Positions 19,454 through 29,895 of a stretch of DNA of 64,000 bases are shown here, piece by piece. The notes beneath the pieces are model-generated. The model worked only from the letters and a program-made list of their open reading frames with translations. It ran no database searches and was not told the origin of the DNA. The position numbers and the translations under genes are program-made. The number at the start of each line of letters is the position of its first letter. The first letter of the stretch is position 1. Source of the DNA: Sulfobacillus sp. (GTDB lineage: Bacteria; Bacillota; Sulfobacillia; Sulfobacillales; Sulfobacillaceae); NCBI GenBank assembly GCA_027309085.1, contig DAIDDL010000006.1, forward strand, positions 1-64,000, written 5' to 3'.

Positions 19454-21796
19454 TTATTGTCGGATGCTGACGCCTAAGGGGGCCATGGCGTCCAATATCT
19501 GCTGCATGGCCCCATCTACTTCGGCATCGGTCAGGGTGGCGTCATCCGGCTGAAATACAAAGCGGAGGGTCCATGACTGCCCGAATTCCCCGCTGTAGCG
19601 GTCAATTGGCGCGACTGAGCGCAATCCCGGGAGCGGGAGAGCTTTTACAGCCTGTACGAGAGACTGGTACGCAACCAGTGCCGGCACCACCACGGACAGG
19701 TCGCGCACAACCTCCGGGAACCGCACGGGGCGTTCCATGCGGGGGGCCTCCCGCACCGCGGGCGCGGCCCCCACCCGCATCACCCACACGCCAAGCCTCT
19801 TGGCATGGTAGCGCTGGGCGATGCGGGGGCGCACCTCTCCCAAATATCCGCACACCTCCCCCCTGGGGCTCCAGATCTCCAGCGTGCGGCCGGGATGGAG
19901 GTATTCTGGCGCCTGGTCTGTCTGCCGCCATGTCAGTCCCATGCCGCAGCGCACATTGACCTGTTCCAACACCCCTTTCAGGTCGAGCACATGGGGCGTG
20001 TCGGGGTGGGGATAGCCGGGAAAGTCTTCCAGTGTCTCTACCACGGCCAGCTCATTCGCTTCCAGGGGAGTGTCCCCGTCCGCCCCGTACACCGGCGCCA
20101 GCTCAAACAGGCGCAGGGGCAGGCTGCGTCTGGACCGGTTAGTCTCGACAACTTCGAGCAGACCCGGCAGAAGAGATTGGCGCAAGGTGCGCTCCTCATC
20201 CCGCAGAGGGTTCTTTACCACAACCGCTTCCCCTCCCAGATTCACTTCCGCACGGGCCACCCGCTCTGGCGATGTGAAAGACCGGGTCACCACTTCCCAG
20301 TACCCTGCCTCCGCTACCGTATTCTTAATGAGTTCCCGGTAAGCTTCCCCTTCCTCGCGCCGTCCGGGAACGGCCGGGGCCGAGAAGACGGTGGGCGCAA
20401 TGGTGTCAATACCATACAGCCGCGCCACTTCTTCAGCCAGGTCATGGCTGCCGTTGACGTCATGGCGGTCATGGGGAATCAACACGTCCCCAGACGCCGT
20501 GATCCCAAACCCGAGACGCTCCAGCCCCGCCTGAATTTTCTTGTCGTCCCACTCCACTCCCAGCAGCTTCCGAATTTTGCCGGGCTCAAAAGGAATTTGC
20601 CGTGCTGCTTCCATGTGCCCCAGAAGCTGGCTGGCCTGGGTGGATTCATACAGTCCCGCCTCTCCCAGCAGACCGCGGTAGCGCGCGGGCGCGAGAAATA
20701 CCGCCAGCGGGTCCGTGCCCTTGCCAAAATGCAGCGCGGCATCGGAATAAATCTGGTGGCGGCGCATGGTCTGGAAAATCAGTGACGGCTGGAAGTGGGC
20801 CGACTCCAGCATGACATGCGCCGTCTGTGCTGAAATAGCAGACCGGACCCCTCCCATGACTCCGGCCAGGGCCAGCGGGCCCTGGTCATCCGCAATCACC
20901 AGGTCCTCTGCAGTGAGCATTCTCTGCTGGCCGTCCAGTGTGAGCAGCTCTTCGCCGGGCCGGGCCCGGCGCACTTGGATCAGTCCCTGAACCTTGTCCC
21001 CATCAAAGGCATGCAGGGGCTGTCCCATGTCCCACAGCAAGAAATTGGTAAGGTCCACGGCCGGGAAAATGATGCGCTGGCCAATGGCCCGGAGCAAGGT
21101 CTGCATCCATAGCGGGGTGACGTCTTGAGGGCGGATTTGGTAAGACACCAGACCGTACAGCGGGCAGTCCTGAGCATCCTCCCTAAGCGCCAGGGAATCC
21201 TGGCCATAGGCAAAGGGAGGGTCCCACTGCGGCCTGGGCAACGAGAATCCCGCCGCCAGTTCCCGGGCGAGCGCCTGCATGCTCTGTCCAAACACCGCCA
21301 GATTGGGTGTGAGTTCCAACTCAAATACTGTGTCCCAGCCGCCGATAGCATCGAGGAACCGTGTGCCCACCGCTTCTGGGCCCTGCCAGATCCACAAGTC
21401 CTGCGGGCCTTGGACGTAACCCAGTTCACTGGCGGACAGCAGCATGCCCGGGGACAGCACCCCGCGCATGCTCACCGCTTCGAGGACGCGTCCGTCAACC
21501 AGTTCCGTGCCAACCGGGGCATACCACACATGGTCGCCGGGCATGCCATTGGAAGCCCCCGTCACAACGTCCACGCGGCTGCCGTCCCCGCGGGTCACGG
21601 TCACAATCGACAGGTGGTCGGCATCCGGGTGCTTGACCCGGTGAGTCACCTCTACCAATTCCACCGGCTCGTACCACCGGCCCCAGGGCTCTGCCGAGGC
21701 GACTTCCCATCCCATCTGCGTCAACTTTTCCGCGACCTGCGAGGGCTCCGGCAGACCCGGCACATACCGTGCAATCCAATTGTAACTGGCCTTCAT
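19454..21796 (-). CDS. pheT: phenylalanyl-tRNA synthetase beta subunit
   Basis: MKASYNWIARYVPGL; B3/B4, B5 and C-terminal FDX-ACB-like region; downstream of pheS. Confidence 0.95.
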   Translation of the reverse strand: MKASYNWIARYVPGLPEPSQVAEKLTQMGWEVASAEPWGRWYEPVELVEVTHRVKHPDADHLSIVTVTRGDGSRVDVVTGASNGMPGDHVWYAPVGTELVDGRVLEAVSMRGVLSPGMLLSASELGYVQGPQDLWIWQGPEAVGTRFLDAIGGWDTVFELELTPNLAVFGQSMQALARELAAGFSLPRPQWDPPFAYGQDSLALREDAQDCPLYGLVSYQIRPQDVTPLWMQTLLRAIGQRIIFPAVDLTNFLLWDMGQPLHAFDGDKVQGLIQVRRARPGEELLTLDGQQRMLTAEDLVIADDQGPLALAGVMGGVRSAISAQTAHVMLESAHFQPSLIFQTMRRHQIYSDAALHFGKGTDPLAVFLAPARYRGLLGEAGLYESTQASQLLGHMEAARQIPFEPGKIRKLLGVEWDDKKIQAGLERLGFGITASGDVLIPHDRHDVNGSHDLAEEVARLYGIDTIAPTVFSAPAVPGRREEGEAYRELIKNTVAEAGYWEVVTRSFTSPERVARAEVNLGGEAVVVKNPLRDEERTLRQSLLPGLLEVVETNRSRRSLPLRLFELAPVYGADGDTPLEANELAVVETLEDFPGYPHPDTPHVLDLKGVLEQVNVRCGMGLTWRQTDQAPEYLHPGRTLEIWSPRGEVCGYLGEVRPRIAQRYHAKRLGVWVMRVGAAPAVREAPRMERPVRFPEVVRDLSVVVPALVAYQSLVQAVKALPLPGLRSVAPIDRYSGEFGQSWTLRFVFQPDDATLTDAEVDGAMQQILDAMAPLGVSIRQ

Positions 21797-22851
21797 AGAC
21801 TGGCCCTCCCTATATAAGACTGGAACTGCGAGAGAAACTGCATGTCGTTTTGGTACAGCAGACGCAAATCGTCAATCCCGAACAGGCGCATGGCCAGACG
21901 CTCTATCCCCAGGCCGAAGGCAAATCCCGTGACCTCGTCCGGATTGTACCCGCCGTTGCGCAAGACCTCAGGATGCACCATCCCTGATCCCAAAATCTCC
22001 ACCCAGCCCGTCCCCTTGCATACCCGGCAGCCCGCCCCCTGGCACGCCGCGCAGGTAACGTCCATCTCCACGGACGGTTCGGTAAAGGGAAAGTAGGATG
22101 GCCGGAAGCGGGTCGCAATGTTCGCGCCCAAAAGTTCGAGCGCCATAGCGGTCAAGGTGCCTTTAAGGTCGGCCAGGGTGATTCCCCGGTCGATTACCAG
22201 ACCTTCAACCTGGAAGAACATCGGCACGTGGGTCGCATCATCATCGCGCCGGAACACCCGCCCCGGCGCGATAACTTTGACCGGGAGCGCTCCTTGGGCC
22301 TTTTGCATGGCGCGGATCTGCACCGGCGACGTGTGAGTGCGCAGCACCCGGTTCGGAAAGTTGGTGAAGAAAGAGTCCTGCATATCGCGGGCAGGGTGAT
22401 TGGCGGGGATGTTCAGAGCCTCAAAATTGTACCATTCCTCTTCAATCTCCGGCCCGTACTCCAGGGAGAATCCCATGCGCAAGAACACGTCCTCAATCAG
22501 CCGGCGCACCCGCGTGGTGGGGTGCAACAGCCCTGCCCGCGGCCATGAGCCCGGGAGGGTCATGTCAATTTTCTCCTGCCGGAGCTGCTGGGTTTCCTGG
22601 GCCAACTCCAGCGCCTGCTGCCTGTTCCCTATCGTGTCGAGGGCTTCTTGACGCAGGGCGTTGAGCCGCTGCCCTTGCACCCGCCTGTCCTCCAGGGACA
22701 GTTTGGACAACTCTTTCATTGCCTGCGAAATCGTGCCGCGCCGCCCCAGCCAGCGGTTGCGGATTTCCTGAATGGCCTCGGGCGCCTGGGCTTCTGCTGT
22801 CTGCTGCCTGATTTCCGCCATCCACTGGTCGTAAAGATTATCCGGTGTCAT
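21793..22851 (-). CDS. pheS: phenylalanyl-tRNA synthetase alpha subunit
   Basis: HPTTRVRRLIEDVFLRMGFSLEYGPEIEEEWYNFEALNIPANHPARDMQDSF. Confidence 0.96.
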   Translation of the reverse strand: MTPDNLYDQWMAEIRQQTAEAQAPEAIQEIRNRWLGRRGTISQAMKELSKLSLEDRRVQGQRLNALRQEALDTIGNRQQALELAQETQQLRQEKIDMTLPGSWPRAGLLHPTTRVRRLIEDVFLRMGFSLEYGPEIEEEWYNFEALNIPANHPARDMQDSFFTNFPNRVLRTHTSPVQIRAMQKAQGALPVKVIAPGRVFRRDDDATHVPMFFQVEGLVIDRGITLADLKGTLTAMALELLGANIATRFRPSYFPFTEPSVEMDVTCAACQGAGCRVCKGTGWVEILGSGMVHPEVLRNGGYNPDEVTGFAFGLGIERLAMRLFGIDDLRLLYQNDMQFLSQFQSYIGRASL

Positions 22852-22867
22852 TTCGCCTTCCCCTTTC

Positions 22868-23095
22868 CCATAAAAAAACCACGTCCCCCCAAGGGCGAAC
22901 GTGTTCGCGGTACCACCTTTATTCGACACTGACCGTGTCCTTTACAGCGCATAACGGCGCTAGCCGGCAGACCTTACCCCATTCCCTGTTCAGGCCCGCA
23001 CTCCCCAGCGAATATGGGCTGCCCGCAGCTCCGGCTCCCACCCTTCCCGGATTCTCTGTCCTGCAGACTGTAGCCCACACGTTCTGGATCATCAT
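22868..23095 (-). promoter_or_regulatory. T-box leader (tRNA-Phe responsive, inferred) upstream of pheS
   Basis: Minus strand AAGGTGGTACCGCGAACACG T-box motif followed by terminator-like stem and TTTTTTT before pheS; 5' boundary approximate. Confidence 0.88.
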
Positions 23096-23109
23096 TTGTA
23101 GATTTTGGA

Positions 23110-23952
23110 TTATTGTATCATAAGAGGCGGGGCGCACAAAACTCCCGCGCGGCGCCGCGCCGATGACGCCTGAAAAGCTAAAATCGAGCCCGCCACTGCC
23201 ACATTGAGCGACTCGGCCGAAGCCACCATGGGAATCGTGACCTGCAGGGAATGGGCAACCAGCTCGCTAGGCAGTCCCCCGCCTTCATTGCCCAAAACCA
23301 CCGCCACCGAATTCGTCCAGCGGACATCCGCATAATCCATCCCCCCGTGGGCGACAGCGGTCACCATCTGCACCCCCATCGCCTCCAACTCGCTGGCCCA
23401 CTCGTCCCCAAGCGGCACGACTGGGAGTTTGAAGACGCTTCCCGCTGACGACCGCAGGGCCTTAGGGTTGAACGCATCGACCGTGCCCTTGGTCAGTCCC
23501 ACCATATGGGCCCCTGCCGCCTGGAAACTGCGGATCAGCGTGCCCAGATTGCCGGGATCCTGAATTTCATGCGCCACCCCAATCAGCAGCGGCGCATCTT
23601 GGGGCACAGGCCACCCGGCCGGCCACCGGGGGGCGTGGGCGACAGCCACAATGCCCTGATGCGTCTGCACTGCTGACAAGTCATCCAGGATGCGGTCCGT
23701 GACGTACACCATGCGGGTCCTAGCAGCCTGCAGCCGGGCTAGGAGACTGCGTCCAGGCACCTGCGACGCCATGCGCTGCCCATAAAGAACGAGGTGGATG
23801 AGAACTCCCGCATCCACCGCGTCTGCTACCATGTGAAACCCTTCCAAGACCGCCTGCTGCTGCTTCTCGCGAAACGTCCGGCTAGCGAGAAGCCGCCGCA
23901 CAGTGCGCACGGACTTGTTGTCCAGAGAATCGAGTGGCTGGATAACCGCCAT
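23110..23952 (-). CDS. TrmH/SpoU family RNA 2'-O-methyltransferase
   Basis: GVAHEIQDPGNLGTLIRSFQAAGAHMV, VVLGNEGGGLPSELVA. Confidence 0.92.
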   Translation of the reverse strand: MAVIQPLDSLDNKSVRTVRRLLASRTFREKQQQAVLEGFHMVADAVDAGVLIHLVLYGQRMASQVPGRSLLARLQAARTRMVYVTDRILDDLSAVQTHQGIVAVAHAPRWPAGWPVPQDAPLLIGVAHEIQDPGNLGTLIRSFQAAGAHMVGLTKGTVDAFNPKALRSSAGSVFKLPVVPLGDEWASELEAMGVQMVTAVAHGGMDYADVRWTNSVAVVLGNEGGGLPSELVAHSLQVTIPMVASAESLNVAVAGSILAFQASSARRRAGVLCAPPLMIQ

Positions 23953-23954
23953 GA

Positions 23955-24308
23955 TTACAACTGTTCTTTCGCCTTGGACACCAGGACTTTAAAGCTGTCC
24001 ATGTCGCGCACGGCCATATCCGCCAAAATTTTGCGGTCAAGCCCAATGCCGGCACGGTGCAAGCCATTGATCAGTTTGCTGTAAGACAAGCCGTTCAGAC
24101 GCGCTGCAGCATTGATGCGCGCAATCCAGAGACGCCGGAAATCACCTTTCCGCTTTTTGCGGTGCTGGTAAGCGTACCATAGTGAATGCATTACGGCTTC
24201 ATTAGCTGGCTTGAAATGACGGGAACGTGCGCCCCGGTATCCTCTCGCCAGTTTTAAAATCTTCTTGTGACGGCGATGTCTCACCATCCCGTGTTTTACG
24301 CGAGCCAT
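23955..24308 (-). CDS. rplT: 50S ribosomal protein L20
   Basis: [43 protein letters not shown]. Confidence 0.98.
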   Translation of the reverse strand: MARVKHGMVRHRRHKKILKLARGYRGARSRHFKPANEAVMHSLWYAYQHRKKRKGDFRRLWIARINAAARLNGLSYSKLINGLHRAGIGLDRKILADMAVRDMDSFKVLVSKAKEQL

Positions 24309-24349
24309 TTTTCAAACCCCTCCACGACAATTAGTTTACCCAGGCACGG

Positions 24350-24550
24350 TTACTTGCCGTTGGGCAACAGGCGCTTTGCACGGTGGTAATCCGCATGAGA
24401 CAGCAGGACGCCCTCGCGCAGCTGGCGCCTCTGAGACGGCGACTTGTGCTCGAGAAGATGACTCTTGCCGGCGCGGCGGCGCGCTATTTTTCCCTTCCCG
24501 GTAATCATGAGGCGTTTGGCGGCTCCACGATGTGTCTTCATCTTCGGCAT
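24350..24550 (-). CDS. rpmI: 50S ribosomal protein L35
   Basis: MPKMKTHRGAAKRLMITGKGKIARRRAGKSHLLEHKS. Confidence 0.98.
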   Translation of the reverse strand: MPKMKTHRGAAKRLMITGKGKIARRRAGKSHLLEHKSPSQRRQLREGVLLSHADYHRAKRLLPNGK

Positions 24551-24553
24551 GCG

Positions 24554-25066
24554 TTACACTCCCTTTTTCGGCGCTAGAATCATAATCATGCTGCGGCCCT
24601 CTACACGAGGAGGTCTCTCAACCATGCCTACGTCGTTGACCAATTCAGCCAGTTTGCTCAAGGTCGTCTGTCCCAATCCCGCATGGACTATTTCCCGTCC
24701 GCGAAACATCATGGTGCATTTGACTTTGTCCCCGTCCGACAAAAATCGGTGGGCACTTTTCACCTTCACGTCGAAGTCATGGTCCTCAATGTTGGGGCGT
24801 ATTTTTAACTCCTTCACACTGACGATTTTCTGCTTTTTGCGGGATTCCCTTTCCCGTTTGGCCTGCTCATATTTATACTTCCCATAATCCATGAGCCGGC
24901 ACACCGGGGGACGGGCAGTGGGAGATACCTCCACGAGATCAAGATGGCGCTCCTCAGCCAACACTAGTGCCTCGCGCAGAGAGACGACTCCAAGTTGTTC
25001 AGCCTCGTCTCCTACCAAACGCACGTCGCGTGCTCGGATCTCATTGTTAATCCTGAGATCTTTGAT
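24554..25066 (-). CDS. infC: translation initiation factor IF-3 with a non-canonical ATC start
   Basis: IF-3 core plus upstream in-frame ATC-AAA-GAT-CTC-AGG-ATT-AAC-AAT-GAG-ATC encoding (M)KDLRINNEIRARDVRLVG; AAGGAGGG SD 9 nt before ATC; ORF track began at the internal GTG 25024. Confidence 0.92.
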   Translation of the reverse strand: MKDLRINNEIRARDVRLVGDEAEQLGVVSLREALVLAEERHLDLVEVSPTARPPVCRLMDYGKYKYEQAKRERESRKKQKIVSVKELKIRPNIEDHDFDVKVKSAHRFLSDGDKVKCTMMFRGREIVHAGLGQTTLSKLAELVNDVGMVERPPRVEGRSMIMILAPKKGV

Positions 25067-25260
25067 GGTCTTTGTCCCTCCTTCGACTGTCTTATCTCTA
25101 TTCCTTGAAGAATTCCAAACAAAAAAGGGCGGATCAATCCGCCCAATAACAGAAACTACGTTCCATCAACCCTTTTGGTCCGCACCGGAGGGTGAGAAGC
25201 TCTTGCTCCTGCTTTGTTCGGCATATGCAAGTTCATTGTAACGGAAAACCGCATAGGCCG
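25067..25260 (-). promoter_or_regulatory. infC-rpmI-rplT leader with intrinsic terminator (attenuator)
   Basis: Minus strand GGGCGGATTGATCCGCCCTTTTTT (25121-25144) between thrS stop and infC SD; L20-leader type regulation is inference. Confidence 0.75.
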
Positions 25261-25280
25261 TCAATCATTTTGTGCGGTCG

Positions 25281-27179
25281 CTAATCCAGCGGCATCTGGG
25301 CCTGCTCCACCAGCTCGTCGAGGTACTCCGGCCATGCTTTGGCGCCAATGTCTCCATCTTCCCGCGTCCTCACTGATACCGTGTGGTTCTCAAGATCGCG
25401 CCCGCCCACAATCAGCATGCGCGGGATCTTGTTCACCTGGGCTTCCCGAATCTTGTAGCCCATCTTCTGGTTGCGCGCGTCCACTTCGACCCGTATCCCG
25501 CGGCGGCGCAGCTTCGTGGCGATTTCCTGGGCATAGGCCCCCTGCTGGTCCGTGATCGGAATCACCATGACCTGGACTGGCGCCAGCCACAGCGGGAAAG
25601 CTCCACCGTAGTGCTCCACCAAAATTCCCAGAAACCTCTCCACTGACCCCATGATCGCCCGGTGGATCATGACCGGCCGCTTATTGCTCCCGTCCTGGTC
25701 GGCATAGGTCAAATCGAACTTCTCGGGGAGCTGAAAATCCAGTTGAACGGTCGCCAGCTGCCAGTGTCTGCCCAGCGAGTCGATAACAGAAATATCGAGC
25801 TTGGGCCCGTAGAAAGCGCCGTCGCCAGGATTGACCTGATACTTGATGGAGCGTTCATGCAAGACCTCTTCCAGGTCGTGCTCCGCCTTGTTCCACAATT
25901 CGAGCGACCCCATATAGTCATCGGGACGGGTCGAGAATACCACCTCGTAAGGCAGTCCAAAGGCTCTGAACACCACATCCACCAAATCCAGCACACCCAG
26001 AATTTCTTGGGTGATCTGGTCCTCGCGCACAAACAGGTGGGCGTCGTCCTGGTGGAATCCCCGCACCCTCATCAGCCCGTGCAGCGTCCCTGACCGCTCG
26101 AAGCGCGAGACGGGTCCGTATTCCGCATAGCGGATGGGCAAGTCCCGGTAGGAGCGGATCGCGTCCTTGAACAACAGCGCATGTCCCGGACAGTTCATAG
26201 GTTTGGCACCCAGAACCTCATCGTCGCGCTCCATCAGGAACATGTTGTCGCGGTAGTGGTCCCAGTGACCGGAACGCTGCCACAGCCCTATGCGGTATAT
26301 CCAAGGAGTCGAGACTTCCTGGTATCCCCGCTCCGTCTGCAGACTGCGGGAGAATTCCTCCAGAGTCCGGTACAGCTGATAGCCTTTCGGGTGCCAGAAG
26401 GCAAACCCGGGCGCTTCTTCCCGGAAGCTGAATAAATCCAGCTGCGGGCCCAGCCGGCGGTGATCGCGCAGCTTCACCTCTTCAAGACGGGCGAGGTACT
26501 GCTCCAGATCCGCCTCAGAAGGAAATGATGTCCCGTAAATTCTGGTCATCATCGGGTTCTTCTCGTCTCCTCGCCAATAGGCGCCTGAAACATTGGTCAG
26601 CTTGATAGCCTGGATCATACCGGTGCGGGGCACATGCGGTCCCGCGCATAAGTCCACAAACTCTCCCTGGCGGTACGCCGTAATCGGCATGCCCTCTGGA
26701 ATACGGGCAATAATCTGCAGCTTGAAATCTTCGTGGCGGTCCCCGAACAGGGCCAAAGCCTCGTCACGATTCAGTTCCAGACGGTCTATAGGTAGATCTT
26801 CGCGCACAATCTGACGCATCATCTCTTCAATCGTCCCCAAGTCGGTCTCCGTCAGAGGCCTGGGCAGCGAAATGTCATAGTAGAACCCGTCATCCAGCGC
26901 CGGTCCAGTGCCCAGCTTGGCTTCCGGCCACAATCTCTTCACCGCTTGAGCCATCAAGTGGGCGCTGGAATGGCGGAACACTTTCTGACCGCTGCTGTCG
27001 CCAAAGGTCAGCCACTGCAACTGCCCGCCATGGCTCAGAGGCCGCTTCAAATCCACGACGTCCCCGTCTATCCATGCCGCGAGAGCCTCTTGCGGCATAT
27101 CCTCATAAAAATCCATCGGGCGCACGCCCGGACTTTTTACCACTAACTCGCCGTGCACCTCAATTGCCAGATCGTCCAT
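25281..27179 (-). CDS. thrS: threonyl-tRNA synthetase
   Basis: MNCPGHALLFKDAIRSYRDLPIRYAEYG..RSGTLHGLMRVRGFHQDDAHLF. Confidence 0.97.
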   Translation of the reverse strand: MDDLAIEVHGELVVKSPGVRPMDFYEDMPQEALAAWIDGDVVDLKRPLSHGGQLQWLTFGDSSGQKVFRHSSAHLMAQAVKRLWPEAKLGTGPALDDGFYYDISLPRPLTETDLGTIEEMMRQIVREDLPIDRLELNRDEALALFGDRHEDFKLQIIARIPEGMPITAYRQGEFVDLCAGPHVPRTGMIQAIKLTNVSGAYWRGDEKNPMMTRIYGTSFPSEADLEQYLARLEEVKLRDHRRLGPQLDLFSFREEAPGFAFWHPKGYQLYRTLEEFSRSLQTERGYQEVSTPWIYRIGLWQRSGHWDHYRDNMFLMERDDEVLGAKPMNCPGHALLFKDAIRSYRDLPIRYAEYGPVSRFERSGTLHGLMRVRGFHQDDAHLFVREDQITQEILGVLDLVDVVFRAFGLPYEVVFSTRPDDYMGSLELWNKAEHDLEEVLHERSIKYQVNPGDGAFYGPKLDISVIDSLGRHWQLATVQLDFQLPEKFDLTYADQDGSNKRPVMIHRAIMGSVERFLGILVEHYGGAFPLWLAPVQVMVIPITDQQGAYAQEIATKLRRRGIRVEVDARNQKMGYKIREAQVNKIPRMLIVGGRDLENHTVSVRTREDGDIGAKAWPEYLDELVEQAQMPLD

Positions 27180-27194
27180 TGCTCGCTGCCTCCC

Positions 27195-27480
27195 CAATAA
27201 AAAACGCCCCCCACATCTGGGGGACGGAATAATCCGCGGTTCCACCGCCATTGGCAGAAAACTGCCCGACTTTTCTGCGCGGTACCGGGCGCTCCCGCCA
27301 GCTTCACCGCTTCCGGCTCGCTAGTCGCTCCAAGCTGGTCCAGCTCCCGCGTGACTGAGGCGCCTTTCAGACGGGGACGCCTCTCTCTGCGCAGAATACG
27401 GAAACTGTCGTCTCTTCATCGCCAATCCTTACTATGGGTTAACCTTACCGAAAGCAACCCATGCTGTCAAGGCACTGCCT
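27195..27480 (-). promoter_or_regulatory. T-box leader (tRNA-Thr responsive, inferred) upstream of thrS, with promoter
   Basis: Minus strand GGCGGTGGAACCGCGG T-box motif; terminator CCCCCAGATGTGGGGGGCGTTTTTTATT; promoter TTGACA-N17-TAAGGT at 27442-27470. Confidence 0.88.
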
Positions 27481-27722
27481 GTTCCGGACATGCTTGTTCT
27501 GAGCTTCGCCTCCTGAGAAACGGGTGACCGCAATGGGAGCGATGCACACACCGAGAAGAGTCCCCGTTCTCAAGGACTCTCCCCTCTCCGGAGGGAGACA
27601 AAGGTCAGACGCATGGCGGATGTCTATATTTGATTAGGAAATGTGGCAACTGCTGATACCACGACACATTAAACCCCATTGAGGCGCGGGGAATGGCTTT
27701 CTGCCCATGGCCTCCGGCCGAG

Positions 27723-28502
27723 TCAGAGCTGCCGGCCAGCGGCAGCCTTCACCCGTCCTTCAAAAATCGCGCAGAGCATGGCTTGCAGGTCCGGCGCCAT
27801 CTCCCCGTGCAGAACGACCTCTTCCGGCGCCAGAAGCACCAGCGCGCTCACCACCAGTTCTTGCCGGGTGTCTTCGCCGTCGTCCAGATCTTCAGACAAC
27901 GCCTCGATAATCTCCTGGCCGACATCCACCCCGTCGGCATTGGCAATGTTGACCTCATTGTGCCAGCAGCGGACGTGCAGCACATCAGACTGGGGACTCT
28001 GCTGGCGAACATAATCCTTTAAAAATCCTATAAACTGCCGGTATTCCTGTTCCGCAAAGTATTCGTCAATCGCCTGTCCGGCCAGGTCTATCAAGGCCGT
28101 ACGGACGTCACTCAGGGCAAAATCCTCAACGCCCTCAATCACCAAGCTGTCATGGGCCCATAACAACACCGTTAAACTCGCCGCCATGGCATCCATTCGC
28201 TCCTGCGCAGCCCGCTGGCCCTCTCCTTGCAGCAGCGCCATCACCCGGTCCAGCATCAAGCGCCTCTCGGACCGGCTCAGATATGCGTACTGCTGCCGGA
28301 AAATCCTCATCAGCCAGGCATCATAGTGCTGGCTGATGACCTTAGCCACCGCGCGGGCCATCACATACGCTTCCTGGCTGCTGCAGCCTCCCATGTCGCA
28401 CTGAGCCCACCACATTTTAGACTGTTGAACAAATTCCACCGGGGCCGCGAGAAAATCGTCGATCCGGGGGATAAACTCCTGACTCCCAATGCGCCACTGC
28501 AC
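27723..28502 (-). CDS. ytxC: putative sporulation protein YtxC
   Basis: Position upstream of thrS plus weak YtxC-like features (YRQFIGFLKDYVRQQSPQSDVLHVRCWHNEVNIANADG); GTG start after GGGAGGTGAT. Confidence 0.65.
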   Translation of the reverse strand: MQWRIGSQEFIPRIDDFLAAPVEFVQQSKMWWAQCDMGGCSSQEAYVMARAVAKVISQHYDAWLMRIFRQQYAYLSRSERRLMLDRVMALLQGEGQRAAQERMDAMAASLTVLLWAHDSLVIEGVEDFALSDVRTALIDLAGQAIDEYFAEQEYRQFIGFLKDYVRQQSPQSDVLHVRCWHNEVNIANADGVDVGQEIIEALSEDLDDGEDTRQELVVSALVLLAPEEVVLHGEMAPDLQAMLCAIFEGRVKAAAGRQL

Positions 28503-28852
28503 TGCCGTATCACCTCCCAATGATGGTCCCGGAGCGGCTGGCCACCCTTTCCCCCACACCGGGAAGACAGAAACGCGGCCGCCCTTTACGATTTTTTCAC
28601 TCAGACTGCGGCCTCCCTTATATATTGCTAGTATATTCCAGAATTCCTATGGCTATTCATTGAGGACAAAGCTTATAGGCCACCGCCAGCAATCATGCCA
28701 TGATCCTGCACGCTAGACAGTCATGCTCTGACTTTGCCGGTCTTCTATCGCTTGGCGATCTGTCCATTTCTAATCAAATTGGCGACGTGGATGTCAAACA
28801 TAAGCACCGCCGGGCGTTCATTTTCGAGACAGGCGCCATAACCCCCCCCCAA

Positions 28853-28889
28853 TAAAAAAAGAGCCCTCACGAGCATCTAATCAGGACTC
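28853..28889 (-). terminator. intrinsic terminator adjoining tRNA-like remnant
   Basis: Minus strand GAGTCCT...AGGGCTC followed by TTTTTTTATT. Confidence 0.7.
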
Positions 28890-28919
28890 AAATCTCTGAA
28901 CCTCTCGGATGTCAAAAGA
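28882..28919 (-). pseudogene. degenerate partial copy of tRNA-Val(GAC) (anticodon-to-T-arm portion)
   Basis: About 31 of 38 positions match 31134-31171 of intact tRNA-Val, same orientation. Confidence 0.6.
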
Positions 28920-29243
28920 CCCGTGCGGTGTTTCTAGCGTTATCTACAGCATCTAAAATTCTCGGAATCCGGCTCCCTGTCGGCCATTATACGGGCTGGT
29001 AATTAGGCCGCGCTTCCCATAACGTGGCGCTTCTCATAATCTCGTCCATCCATCGCGTAAGATATGGCCCAAACTTTGGGCGCAGCCCTCGGCGGAGACC
29101 TTCCGGCGCCGGCAGGCACCGTATCGCAATGCGGAGTGTCAAGGCGATTATGTAAGGAACGGAGTTATGGAAAGAAGCGGCACCAAACCGACTCACTCCG
29201 CGAGGTACCGCTCGCTTTCTTTGCATAATGCTCAGCGCATTCT

Positions 29244-29895
29244 CTACGACGTGGTAGCGCATAACCGATCGAGCCATGGCAGCAGTCCCTGATCTTCGGT
29301 CCAGGACACTCCCGGGGATGGAATCCCCGGGAATTGAGCGGACTCAACGGCTTGGCGTCGTCGCTCCACATCCACTCGGGCATAAATTTGGGTCGTCGAT
29401 ACGTCCGCATGGCCCAGCAGATCGCGAATGTAAATTAAATTGACTCCCACCTGTAAGAGATGAACGGCCTTGGAGTGCCGGAGCACATGCGGCGTCACCG
29501 ATTCCGGGAATCCTCCGATGCCCTGGGCTTGGGCGCGCTGCACATATTTTTGAAGAATGTAGGTGATGCCCACCCGTGTAAAGGGCCTATGCTGGGCATT
29601 ATAAAAGACGGGGTGGTCCATCTGTTCACCGCGTCGAAGACCACGGCCGGCGTCTCTAATCGGATATCGCGGACCACCACATCGATCCACTCTTGCACCC
29701 GGGTGCCCGTATCATACAGGAAGGCGAGCAGGGTCGCATCCCGGCGCCCTTTAGCCGTGGTCCGGTCCGGTTGCGGATACGGCACCAACGGCTGTGCGGT
29801 TTTTTTTCACGGAATGGTCAGGAGGTGTTGCACGGTCTCCAAGAATTCCGGGGCCTCGTACGAGACCCACCGGAAGAATGCCCGCAAAGTGAATC
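29244..29895 (-). pseudogene. truncated, frameshifted tyrosine recombinase (XerC/D-like)
   Basis: Fragments in several frames: LRAFFRWVSYEAPEFLETVQHLLTIP / [31 protein letters not shown] / [67 protein letters not shown]. Confidence 0.85.

Noticed and set aside
27628-28790. Inverted ATTTGATTAG-like motif flanking ytxC as transposon ends
   Set aside because: Only about 10-14 matching bases, imperfect, no transposase between; likely chance.
28843-28860. Homopolymer C9/A7 run as a phase-variation tract
   Set aside because: Lies in noncoding sequence and the A-run is the U-tract of a terminator; no ORF to switch.
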